From: Candidatus Babeliales bacterium
Lineage (GTDB): Bacteria; Babelota; Babeliae; Babelales; JACPOV01
Assembly: GCA_040879965.1 (NCBI GenBank)
Contig: JBBDJI010000011.1
Location: 19,690-83,689 of the forward strand
Reading direction: 5' to 3'
DNA length: 64,000 bases
This document shows positions 1 to 8,272 of this stretch, piece by piece (position 1 is the stretch's first letter; the number at the start of each line of letters is the position of its first letter). The translations under genes were made by a program, and so were the position numbers. The notes under the pieces were generated by a model. It was not told the DNA's origin, did no database searches, and was given only the letters and a program-made list of their open reading frames with translations.

Positions 1-2
1 TG

Positions 3-1238
3 CGCAATGAATTTGCAAAAGAACTTGGTTATGAAAGTTATGCTGCATTTAATATCGATGATGAAATGGTTGAATCGCCTGCGCGTGCTCGTAGTTTTTT
101 AAATGATCTTATTGAAAAGGCAAAAATTAAAGAGCTACAAGAATTTGAACAACTTAAAGCGGATTTAGCGCCTTCAGTAGAACTTGTTGATGGTAATAAA
201 ATGCAACCATGGGATGGCGCTTATGCTAAACAATGGTTTAAAAAGAAACACTATCAACTTGATGACCGCGAAGTGGCAAATTATTTTCCGATGGAAAAAA
301 CAATTCCGGGTCTTTTAGGGATTTATGAAAAATTCTTTAATCTTGATCTAAAAGAAACACCGATAACAGGCTTATGGGATGATGAAGTAAAATTGGTAGA
401 AGTATATAAAAAGGGTGATACTAAAACATTAGGTTACTTATTGCTCGATTTATATCCACGTCCACATAAATATTCTCATGCGTGTCAAATAAGCATTGTA
501 TCTGCTTCAAAAGATAATGAAGGTTATAAGCCAGCTGTTGCTTTAGTGATTGCAAACTTCCCAAAATCTACAGCGGCAAAGCCTTCAGTGCTTCAACTCA
601 ATGATGTGCGAACCTTTTTCCATGAATTTGGTCACGCTATTCACACCTTGCTTGGTGCAACTGAAATGCCAGGTTTTTCTGGTACTAACGTAAAAACCGA
701 TTTTGTTGAGATGCCATCTCAAATGCTTGAAGAATGGCTGTGGGATCCACAAATCTTAAAACAAATGAGTAGTCATTATAAAACAGGTGAACAACTTTCT
801 GATGAGCTTATTAATAAGGTTTTAGAGCTTAAAAACTTTAGTTCTGGGTCTTGGGTATTGCTGCAATCGCTTTATGCATTGATGTCTCTTGATTACTACG
901 CACCGGGCAATGAGAAAGATATTATAGGGATTATGCAAACCCATCAAAAAAATCTTTTGCCAAACATTAGATTTTATGAAGAAAACCATATGCCCGCATC
1001 TTTTGGTCATTTAACTGGTTATGGTGCTCGCTATTATGGCTATCTGTGGTCAAAAGTATTTGCATTAGATTTATTTAATCATATTAAAAAACATGGTTTA
1101 TTAAATCCAGATATAGGCCAAGAATATGCGCAGAAAGTTTTAGCAAAAGGTGGCAGCAAAGATCCTAATGATTTATTAAAAGATTTCTTAGGACGTGATC
1201 CAAATTCTAAAGCATTCTTTAAAGATCTTGGGTTATAA
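3..1238 (+). CDS. M3-family metallopeptidase (oligopeptidase), 5' truncated
   Basis: This is the C-terminal part of an M3 (thimet oligopeptidase/Dcp-like) zinc peptidase, which cleaves short peptides in the cytoplasm or periplasm. The reading frame is open from base 3, so the gene begins before the window; an internal ATG at 66 is not the true start. The zinc motif HEFGH lies at 621-635, followed by the typical downstream helices containing an EMPSQ segment that supplies the third ligand region. The remaining ~410 residues fit the catalytic half of a ~650-700 residue family. A strong terminator follows directly. Whether it is an oligopeptidase A, Dcp or PepF type cannot be decided without the N-terminus. 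Confidence 0.9.
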   Translation, partial: RNEFAKELGYESYAAFNIDDEMVESPARARSFLNDLIEKAKIKELQEFEQLKADLAPSVELVDGNKMQPWDGAYAKQWFKKKHYQLDDREVANYFPMEKTIPGLLGIYEKFFNLDLKETPITGLWDDEVKLVEVYKKGDTKTLGYLLLDLYPRPHKYSHACQISIVSASKDNEGYKPAVALVIANFPKSTAAKPSVLQLNDVRTFFHEFGHAIHTLLGATEMPGFSGTNVKTDFVEMPSQMLEEWLWDPQILKQMSSHYKTGEQLSDELINKVLELKNFSSGSWVLLQSLYALMSLDYYAPGNEKDIIGIMQTHQKNLLPNIRFYEENHMPASFGHLTGYGARYYGYLWSKVFALDLFNHIKKHGLLNPDIGQEYAQKVLAKGGSKDPNDLLKDFLGRDPNSKAFFKDLGL

Positions 1239-1244
1239 AAAAAG

Positions 1245-1280
1245 AAAGGACGTTTGTGTCGGCAACAAACGTCCTTTTTA
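1245..1280 (+). terminator. Rho-independent terminator after the M3 peptidase
   Basis: A perfect 13-bp stem (1245-1257 with 1265-1277) with a 7-base loop ends in a T run. It starts seven bases after the stop codon of the peptidase. It could also serve the minus-strand gene ending at 1301, since the 5' side begins with A residues. Confidence 0.85.
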
Positions 1281-1300
1281 TCGGTGGAGTGACTATTATT

Positions 1301-1867
1301 TTATTTTCGGTATGGCGTTTTTAAATATAATGTGAATTCCGATAATCCAGCGCCAACTCTAGCGAATCGGCCTGTATATGCAGGGTTATTATATTTGATA
1401 AGTTCCATACCTACCGGTACACGTGTACCACTTTGAGTATGTAATACTAGCAAGTTGCTTTCTTGTGCTAAACCTTGTATAAATTCATTTAATTCAGCAA
1501 GAAAACTTACTTGTCTTCCGTTAATTACATAGGTTGCTTGTTCTCTAGCTGCAGAAATATAGCACCATTGTTCACCTTCTTTTTTAGAACGCATATTTTT
1601 ATATCTCACAACATAATTTGCTGGTACTAGGTTGCCTTCTTCTATGCATACTTTTTGATACATATTGCTATATTTATTCATTAACTCGTCAATTTTTCCA
1701 TGAATTTCATCAAGAATTTCTTTTGCTATACCTTTGATTGGTGCAGTTTCTTGCATAGGAATACCATTTACTCGCTTGATGATTTTAGGAAAATCATCAT
1801 TTTGGGCAACGAGCGATAATTGTCCAATCGTTAAGATTGTTAACATAGTTAATTGCAGCTTCTTCAT
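1301..1867 (-). CDS. secreted protein of unknown family (188 aa)
   Basis: The product starts with a typical signal peptide (MKK, hydrophobic core, LVAQ end) and is otherwise soluble and mixed alpha/beta. I do not recognise a family. Two cysteines (near the YQKVCIEEG and EQWCYIS segments) could form a disulfide after export. A good GGAG-type site precedes the start. It lies 27 bases downstream of another small secreted gene on the same strand, so the two are probably co-transcribed. Real coding is supported by the signal peptide, RBS and tight spacing. Confidence 0.7.
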   Translation of the reverse strand: MKKLQLTMLTILTIGQLSLVAQNDDFPKIIKRVNGIPMQETAPIKGIAKEILDEIHGKIDELMNKYSNMYQKVCIEEGNLVPANYVVRYKNMRSKKEGEQWCYISAAREQATYVINGRQVSFLAELNEFIQGLAQESNLLVLHTQSGTRVPVGMELIKYNNPAYTGRFARVGAGLSEFTLYLKTPYRK

Positions 1868-1894
1868 AAAAAACTCCTTCGTTTTTAGATTGAT

Positions 1895-2401
1895 TTATTT
1901 CTTTCTTTCTCTTACATTTCTTTTTTTTCTTACAATTGATACCGTTTGTTCTTCTTCAAGTGGAACTTGTTCATATTCTAATAGATAGCAATATTGCTCT
2001 CCTTGTTCTTCAATAGAAGATCCTTGAAAAGTTCCCTTTGGTCCCCATATTTGAGGATCAAAACTACCAAAAAATTTTTTATCTAAACATAAAGTAAATT
2101 GTCGCTCACCCAATTCATTAGTACTCTCTTGAATAGAAAAACCTGCATCTTTAAGGCCTTTTGTTTTTGAAATATCAAAATAACTCTTAATTGCACGGCG
2201 CCCATTTACTGTTGTTTGTATGCCAGATCTAGTATAAGAAAATGATGGTCTTAGAAATTCTTTTCTTCTAAATGATTCTTTTTCTGGGCCAGTTAAATTT
2301 CTGAAGCTTGGATGAATATAAGTGCCGACGTATTGATATTCTCGCGCATGCATGAACATTGTCATGCTCGTTAATAACAGTAACCATAGTTTCATTCTCA
2401 T
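1895..2401 (-). CDS. secreted protein of unknown family (168 aa)
   Basis: The protein has an N-terminal signal peptide (MRMKLW then a Leu/Met-rich core ending MHA) and a basic C-terminal tail rich in Arg/Lys. An in-frame ATG exists at 2413, but GGAG overlaps that codon and is well placed for the ATG at 2401, which also gives a cleaner signal peptide; I therefore use 2401. No domain is recognised. It is the upstream member of a two-gene unit with the gene at 1301-1867. Confidence 0.65.
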   Translation of the reverse strand: MRMKLWLLLLTSMTMFMHAREYQYVGTYIHPSFRNLTGPEKESFRRKEFLRPSFSYTRSGIQTTVNGRRAIKSYFDISKTKGLKDAGFSIQESTNELGERQFTLCLDKKFFGSFDPQIWGPKGTFQGSSIEEQGEQYCYLLEYEQVPLEEEQTVSIVRKKRNVRERKK

Positions 2402-2567
2402 TGAACACTCCATTTTGTATTTGAATCATATTTTTTATACTCCTAATAAAAATAATACAGATAGAATTTTACAATCACAATAGTTTTGATTTTTTTTTTC
2501 TAGATATGTTTTGATAGGTGCGATAAACTAATGAAATATGAAATTTTTTTTAATGTGAAAGAACACA

Positions 2568-3155
2568 ATGTTGCAGCATAAGGGTTTTGTATTACGATCA
2601 TACATGCCCAAAAAACAAAAAATATCTATTTTAGATGAGAGTTTAGGAAAAATAGAGGCGACTTATTTTCAATTTGGTAAAATGTCACAGTTGTCAGCAG
2701 GGGTATTAATGTGTTATTATCCATTATATCGCAATTCTTGGTATGAGCTTGAGCAAATGGTTATTTATGATATGCCATTTGATATAGTACGGCAGGATAT
2801 TAATTTTTATCATCAAGTATTAGAGCTTTGTTATTACTTTTTGCCATTAAATTGTGCGGCAGATGATATTTTTAATTTAGTACAATACTTATTAGGGTCT
2901 GCTCCAATAATGCAGACAAATAAACAAAAAAAGCTTTTTTTGGTACGTTTTTTTTGTGCATTGGGTGTTTATCCAGAAATTGATATTCCGGGATATGATT
3001 CGTGGGATAATTTGCTTTCTTTGCCTATTGACGTTATGTTGAAAAAAACAGTAAAGCTATCTGAAGAAATACTAGAGCAATGGGTTTTGGCATGTTTGCA
3101 AACACATCCCCAAAATGCTCACTTTAAAACTATGTTTAGGGCGTATAATGCGTAA
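2568..3155 (+). CDS. RecO-like protein (tentative)
   Basis: The 195-residue product begins with a short segment (GFVLRSY, then ILD..LGKIEA) resembling the OB-fold start of RecO. It continues with an all-helical part containing a FFCALGVYPE-type stretch reminiscent of RecO, a recombination mediator that loads RecA. The cysteine zinc motif seen in many RecO proteins is absent and the protein is shorter than usual, so the assignment rests on weak similarity by eye. Its stop overlaps the start of the downstream channel gene by eight bases, implying translational coupling. If not RecO, it is an unknown conserved cytoplasmic protein. Confidence 0.4.
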   Translation: MLQHKGFVLRSYMPKKQKISILDESLGKIEATYFQFGKMSQLSAGVLMCYYPLYRNSWYELEQMVIYDMPFDIVRQDINFYHQVLELCYYFLPLNCAADDIFNLVQYLLGSAPIMQTNKQKKLFLVRFFCALGVYPEIDIPGYDSWDNLLSLPIDVMLKKTVKLSEEILEQWVLACLQTHPQNAHFKTMFRAYNA

Positions 3156-6100
3156 AATCATAAAAATAATTTTAACATCCATATTGTTAGTTGGAATAGG
3201 AAGGCCTCTGCTTCCAGCTGGTTTAATTGATACTTCAAAAATTTTTGTTCCTGAGCGGGATGAACGAGAAGAACAATTAACTCATTTAAAAGAAGAATAT
3301 ACTAAGTTGCAAGCGGCTTCACAAGAGAAGCTCAAATTAATTCAGGAAAAATTAGAACAAATTAATAAGCAGACTACAAATGCAAAAGCTGAATTAAAAG
3401 AGGCTGCTGCAACGGAACAGGAATTTTTAAATAAAAAAGTTTCAATATTAAATGAAATTTATCAGGTTCTTTTTAATATCCAATTTATCTATAAAGAATT
3501 ACTCACAACGGTTGAACAACATGTCAAATTATTAGAGGAATACAAAAAAGATTCTTCTTTTAAAGCCTTAGTGCTAGAGCCTCGTTCTTTTTATTCATAT
3601 GAAATTGTCCAAAATGCGATAAAAAAAGTATTTGATCAGGAAGATCGTTTAAAAATTTTACAGACTCAAAAAAACGATATTTCTATTGAATTAGAAAATG
3701 CAAAAAAGAAACTTATCTCTACTACTAAAAGCTTTCAAGAAAAGAAAAAAGAACAAGAAGAATTTGCCGTAAAAACATCAGTAGAAAAAAAAGAAGGCGA
3801 ATTAGGATTTAAAGAGCGTGGTGAATTGCTTGATTTAGAAAAAACACTCGAAGGTTATCAGCAAGAATTGGCAGAACTCCGCACGCAAGCGCTTTCGCGT
3901 AAAATATCGTTTATTAATACTAACCTTTTTATTGAATCAGAAAAGCTTAAGATATTAAAAAATAATCTTGCTCGGGCAAAATCAGGGTTGCGAATTGCTG
4001 AAGCAGAAATACAAGATGCGCGAGAAAATCTCGAAAAACGTAAACAAAAATCATTAGCTACAAAAGAAACGCATTATGATGAGATAAAAAAATTATCAGC
4101 AATGCGTGAAAAATTACGTCAAGAACTTGAAGCTATAAGCAAACGATATAAATTACCAATTTTAGAGCGAGAAGAGTTTGCAACATGGTCTGTAGAAACT
4201 CCAACGCTGGAATCATATAGTGCATTGTGTGAAATGGGCTTTAAAAATGCACAGGTACAATTATTAGATCGAAAAATTGAATATTTACGGGCACAAATTC
4301 AACTTGAAGATGTACGATTTAGAAGAGAAGAAATCAAAGTCGCTTTTCTAGAAACCTGGCATAACCTATCTTCACGTAAAGTGGCAGAAGGCGAAGAGAT
4401 TCTACAAGAATTAAAAAGATTTCGAGAACTTGAAGCCGAAATTAATAGAGAATTAAATACTTTTCAAGATCGAAGAAATGCGGCAACAAATTTACTTAAT
4501 TTCCAAAATAAAGAGTTGAATAATTTACGAAATTTAATTCAAGAAGTTCAGCAAGAAAAAGATGGCGTCTTTAAACGGTTTCCTTTGCGTTATAATTCTT
4601 GCTTATCTCGTCTTTCTGAAGCAGAAAAAATCATTGGCGAACAAATTGATATGGTTGGTAAGCTTCTTGAAATATATGCGAGTGCAGCCTCTAATTTAAA
4701 TAATACGGCCAAAGAAATAAGTATTATACTTTCAGAACTCGAATCAAAAAGTATTTGGCAGCGGTCTCAGTATGCGATTTCTTGGCAAGGAATAAAAAAT
4801 ATTATTCCTGATCTTAATTATTTTGTAAGTGATTTCTGGCAAATTAGCACTACTTACATTACGACTTTAACCTGGAAAAGTATTATTAATAGTGCAATGA
4901 AGCTTTTTTATGCACCAGGTAAATTAATTTTTATTATCTTTTTTATAATTCTTATTATTGTATGTTATTTTGCATTAAAAATGCGGTTGCCACTTATCAA
5001 AGAACAACTTCTTGCTTTAAATCCGACCATTGGAGGTTTAACAGTCTCCACAAAAATTTTAGGATGTGTCGCTGCTTTTGTTAATAGAAATTTAACAACG
5101 GTATATTTATGGGTGGTGTTATTCATTGCTGTTTATTTTGAAATAATACCCGATTTGTTTTTGCGGATAAGTTTTTATCTTATTTCTATACCATATTTGC
5201 TTTTTATAAGCCGTCGGTTTATTAAATTTTTTGTTGCTTGCAATAGACAGCAAGATTATCCTATATTTACTGAGCAATTTGAAAGACGTTTTGAAATAGT
5301 AACTTCTATCTTTTTCTATATATCTATAATTCTTTTGTTTTTCCGTGAAGCATTTATGCTGACGACTATTCATAAATCAGAGTTGCCAAATATTTTATTA
5401 GCTGCTTATTCAATTGTATTAAGAACATTAATTATTTTTTCTATAGGCAAAGAAGAAATTTTAGCGCTTGTTTCTAAGCGTGGTGGATTTTGGAATTGGA
5501 TAAGTTACATTATTGAAAATTATTATTATCCATTATTATTTGTAATTATTGCCATAATGATCTTAAGTGACCCATATGTTGGTGGTTATCGTAATTTAGT
5601 TTCTTATTTTGTTTGGGGGCTTTTAGGTAGTATTTTTCTTATTTATGCTTTGTATTTAATACATACTTATGCAAAAAAATCTTCAGAAGTCATCTTTTTT
5701 TCTACTGAAGAGGAAACAAAAAAAGAGCGTTTTGCTTATGCCAAAACTTGGTATGGTATTTTTGTTATTACCTTGTTTTTATTGTTTATTATTATCGGTA
5801 TTGCCGTTGGTATTAAGGTTTGGGGTTTTCCGGTTGTTTTTGAAGATATATGGAAAGTTCTTGATTTTCATATTTTTAGTACCGGCCAAATGGAGCAGGG
5901 CGAACCGATTTGGTTTACACCGCGTAAATTTTTAGTAGTTTTAAGTTTTATTATTGCAGGATTTTTACTTGCCATTGCTTTCAATCGTTTTGTATTGCAA
6001 CGTATTTTTGATATTTTACCAGTAGATGTAGGTATTCAAAATACCGTGAATAGTATTACGCGGTATTTAATTCTTATTGTTGCAATTTATTTAGGCTTTT

Positions 6101-6720
6101 CATGGGCCGGACTTACTAACCTATTGATTGCAATCGGTTTGGTTATTGGTTCCATTACTTATATCTTAAAAGAACCAGTTGGTGATTTTATATCTTATTT
6201 TATTATTTTAGTACAACGGCCTATTCAGATTGGCGATTATATTATGATCTCTCAAGACGTACAAGGTGTAGTACGTAAAATTACGCCTCGCTCGATAATA
6301 TTGCGCCGGAAAGATAGTTATAGTATAATTTTACCAAATTCAATGATTTTAACGCATCCGATTAACAACTGGAGCTATGCACGAAATTTTGTTGCCATTG
6401 AAGATATTTATTTAACTATTTCTTATCATGCTGATCCAGTACAAGTTAAAAAAATTATTAATCGTGTTCTTGATGAAAATACTGATATTTTAAAGAGCCC
6501 ACGACCAATTATTCGCTTACATGAATTTGGAGAATATGGTTTTGTCTTTATGATTCGTGGTTTTATCAGTAATATTAATATTCTTCGGCGCTGGGATATT
6601 GCTTCAGATATTCGTTTTTCTGTTATTCGAGCATTACAAGAAAAAGATATTCGTATTGCAATGCCAACACGCCTTATTTTGCGTGATGAAGTTTTTACCC
6701 AACAACAACCGCAACAATAA
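3148..6720 (+). CDS. large MscS-family mechanosensitive channel with coiled-coil N-terminal region
   Basis: This 1190-residue protein has a signal peptide, a long Glu/Lys-rich coiled coil (about residues 35-530), roughly ten membrane segments and a C-terminal MscS pore/beta/alpha-beta domain (about 960-1180). The pore helix segment, the LVQRPIQIGDY motif and the NS..L..PI.NWS stretch are characteristic. The layout matches MscK/KefA- or YnaI-type channels that release solutes on hypo-osmotic shock in the inner membrane, with the coiled coil probably periplasmic. I chose the ATG at 3148 because it gives a proper signal peptide and has AGGG six bases upstream; an ATG at 3115 in the same frame lies inside the preceding gene. 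Confidence 0.9.
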   Translation: MRKIIKIILTSILLVGIGRPLLPAGLIDTSKIFVPERDEREEQLTHLKEEYTKLQAASQEKLKLIQEKLEQINKQTTNAKAELKEAAATEQEFLNKKVSILNEIYQVLFNIQFIYKELLTTVEQHVKLLEEYKKDSSFKALVLEPRSFYSYEIVQNAIKKVFDQEDRLKILQTQKNDISIELENAKKKLISTTKSFQEKKKEQEEFAVKTSVEKKEGELGFKERGELLDLEKTLEGYQQELAELRTQALSRKISFINTNLFIESEKLKILKNNLARAKSGLRIAEAEIQDARENLEKRKQKSLATKETHYDEIKKLSAMREKLRQELEAISKRYKLPILEREEFATWSVETPTLESYSALCEMGFKNAQVQLLDRKIEYLRAQIQLEDVRFRREEIKVAFLETWHNLSSRKVAEGEEILQELKRFRELEAEINRELNTFQDRRNAATNLLNFQNKELNNLRNLIQEVQQEKDGVFKRFPLRYNSCLSRLSEAEKIIGEQIDMVGKLLEIYASAASNLNNTAKEISIILSELESKSIWQRSQYAISWQGIKNIIPDLNYFVSDFWQISTTYITTLTWKSIINSAMKLFYAPGKLIFIIFFIILIIVCYFALKMRLPLIKEQLLALNPTIGGLTVSTKILGCVAAFVNRNLTTVYLWVVLFIAVYFEIIPDLFLRISFYLISIPYLLFISRRFIKFFVACNRQQDYPIFTEQFERRFEIVTSIFFYISIILLFFREAFMLTTIHKSELPNILLAAYSIVLRTLIIFSIGKEEILALVSKRGGFWNWISYIIENYYYPLLFVIIAIMILSDPYVGGYRNLVSYFVWGLLGSIFLIYALYLIHTYAKKSSEVIFFSTEEETKKERFAYAKTWYGIFVITLFLLFIIIGIAVGIKVWGFPVVFEDIWKVLDFHIFSTGQMEQGEPIWFTPRKFLVVLSFIIAGFLLAIAFNRFVLQRIFDILPVDVGIQNTVNSITRYLILIVAIYLGFSWAGLTNLLIAIGLVIGSITYILKEPVGDFISYFIILVQRPIQIGDYIMISQDVQGVVRKITPRSIILRRKDSYSIILPNSMILTHPINNWSYARNFVAIEDIYLTISYHADPVQVKKIINRVLDENTDILKSPRPIIRLHEFGEYGFVFMIRGFISNINILRRWDIASDIRFSVIRALQEKDIRIAMPTRLILRDEVFTQQQPQQ

Positions 6721-6735
6721 GATTTTTTTCTAATA

Positions 6736-6963
6736 TTATTCTTCTGATTGAGGTGGCCGTATTCTTCTGATAAAAATCAATGTTTTTTGCCAGATACGTG
6801 CTTCCAGTACCCCAAAAATAATGAGTGCAATTGAGAAAAATATTAAGAACCAATTAAGCCATTGTTCTAAAATATTAAGGGTATGTAGCAATAAAATAAC
6901 CCCAAATACTATCAAAAGTACGCCACGAAATTCGCGATCAAAGATTTGTGTATAGAAAGCCAT
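6736..6963 (-). CDS. small two-helix membrane protein
   Basis: A 75-residue protein with two hydrophobic helices separated by a short turn and a basic C-terminal end (RRIRPP). The pattern resembles LiaF-type transmembrane modules, but the length is too short for a firm family call. A good GGGAGAA site precedes the ATG. It converges with the MscS-type gene, 15 bases between stops. Confidence 0.55.
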   Translation of the reverse strand: MAFYTQIFDREFRGVLLIVFGVILLLHTLNILEQWLNWFLIFFSIALIIFGVLEARIWQKTLIFIRRIRPPQSEE

Positions 6964-7034
6964 TTTTTTCTCCCTTTTTTATTTAAAATAGCAAAAACAA
7001 GAGGAAAATTGCAATATTTTATCTATAAATCAGC

Positions 7035-7601
7035 TTAAATAGATTCTTGGTTAGTAGAGGGTAGAAACCCTGTTAATGGCCAAGCATTAGTAAAATCTAG
7101 ATGAGGATCTATCAATGGTTTGTGATGCACTAAAAAATAAAGTCCTTGAAGTGATATTCCATTTTCTCTAATTGTTTTCATAAGCCCCTCAATCCATAAC
7201 CATTTTTCAAAAGTGGCCATAGCTTTATTAAAAGGATTTCGATTAAAAGAAATATAGGCTTCTAATTGTTCATTAAGGGTTATTGATTGCAATACAATGT
7301 ATCGTTGATTAATTTCTTCTTCGGTAATAAGGGCAAGCCAAGAATTGATTAAATAAGTTAATTGCGGAGAAACTTCTTCTGGCCATATAAGATCTATATC
7401 TTCATGTTGCCATTTTTCATTATGCCAAAAATAAAGAGAAGTTTTTTTTTTGATTATATTAATCTGATTTTTATCAGTAGCCGTAAGATGAGTAAATGAA
7501 AAAGGTGAACGAATAGTGATAAATTCATTCGATATAAGATAATATAGAATGCCAATACAAAACATACATGGAATTAACCAAAGATAATATATAAGTTTCA
7601 T
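7035..7601 (-). CDS. membrane-anchored protein of unknown function (188 aa)
   Basis: The product has one N-terminal hydrophobic segment (residues ~5-25), acting as an uncleaved anchor or signal peptide, then an acidic, largely helical domain. No family recognised. Its ATG overlaps the stop of the upstream amidase-like gene (ATGA), which strongly supports co-translation and a shared role at the cell envelope. Confidence 0.65.
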   Translation of the reverse strand: MKLIYYLWLIPCMFCIGILYYLISNEFITIRSPFSFTHLTATDKNQINIIKKKTSLYFWHNEKWQHEDIDLIWPEEVSPQLTYLINSWLALITEEEINQRYIVLQSITLNEQLEAYISFNRNPFNKAMATFEKWLWIEGLMKTIRENGISLQGLYFLVHHKPLIDPHLDFTNAWPLTGFLPSTNQESI

Positions 7602-8272
7602 GCGTTTATTGCTCGTTTATAAACTTCCACAATACCGGTCGTCATTGGCTCAACATAAAGCTTCCACGAATCTTTTTCTTTTAAACTCGCCTCAAGTGCA
7701 AAAGCTGGTGATTTTATACCTATTAATGGTTTAAAGGGTAATCCAAAAATTCCTTTTATCTCAAATAGAGCTTGATAAGATTGCAGCGTATTAAAAAAAA
7801 TTTCAGTATACGATTGTGTAATATTAATCATCTGGCGATGAGCTTGATCATAGGGGATAAAGCTTAACTGAGGAGATTGTAAAGGCCAGTAATCTATTAC
7901 CGGATGGTAAAGAAAACGATAGATATTTAAAGTAGGTTTCTCTTGTTTTTCTTCAAAAAAATGAAGGCTTAAATAAAGATCAACATTAAGACGGTTTGCA
8001 AAATTGGCATTATGCATAGATTCAATATTTTTTTCAGTATAACGCGATACAATAACGCGTATACCAGAGTAAAATTCTAAGTTTTTCTTTAATTGTTCAG
8101 CAAATTGTAAGGCGATGCCACGTTCAAAACAATCATCAATTGTTCTGCCGGCCATATATTTTTCATTACTTGGTAAGCCGAGCATAACGGTAAAAAATTT
8201 ATTGAAACTCGAAAAAGAATGTAAAGAAGTACACAAGAAAAAACTTATTAATAGCCACAATTTTAACGACAT
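7598..8272 (-). CDS. Amidase_3-like cell-wall protein with degenerate zinc site
   Basis: The fold signature of N-acetylmuramoyl-L-alanine amidases (AmiC/CwlV type) is visible: a signal peptide, the RGIALQFAEQLK helix, a VSRYTE segment, then NRLNVDLYLSLH with zinc-ligand His104, and a terminal FALEASL with the catalytic-type Glu194. The usual first motif, DPGHGG, is replaced by LGLPSNEKY, so the first zinc histidine is missing. The protein may therefore bind peptidoglycan without cutting it, or use another ligand. It overlaps recD2 upstream by ten bases and the 188-residue membrane protein downstream by four, so all three genes form one transcript. Confidence 0.6.
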   Translation of the reverse strand: MSLKLWLLISFFLCTSLHSFSSFNKFFTVMLGLPSNEKYMAGRTIDDCFERGIALQFAEQLKKNLEFYSGIRVIVSRYTEKNIESMHNANFANRLNVDLYLSLHFFEEKQEKPTLNIYRFLYHPVIDYWPLQSPQLSFIPYDQAHRQMINITQSYTEIFFNTLQSYQALFEIKGIFGLPFKPLIGIKSPAFALEASLKEKDSWKLYVEPMTTGIVEVYKRAINA

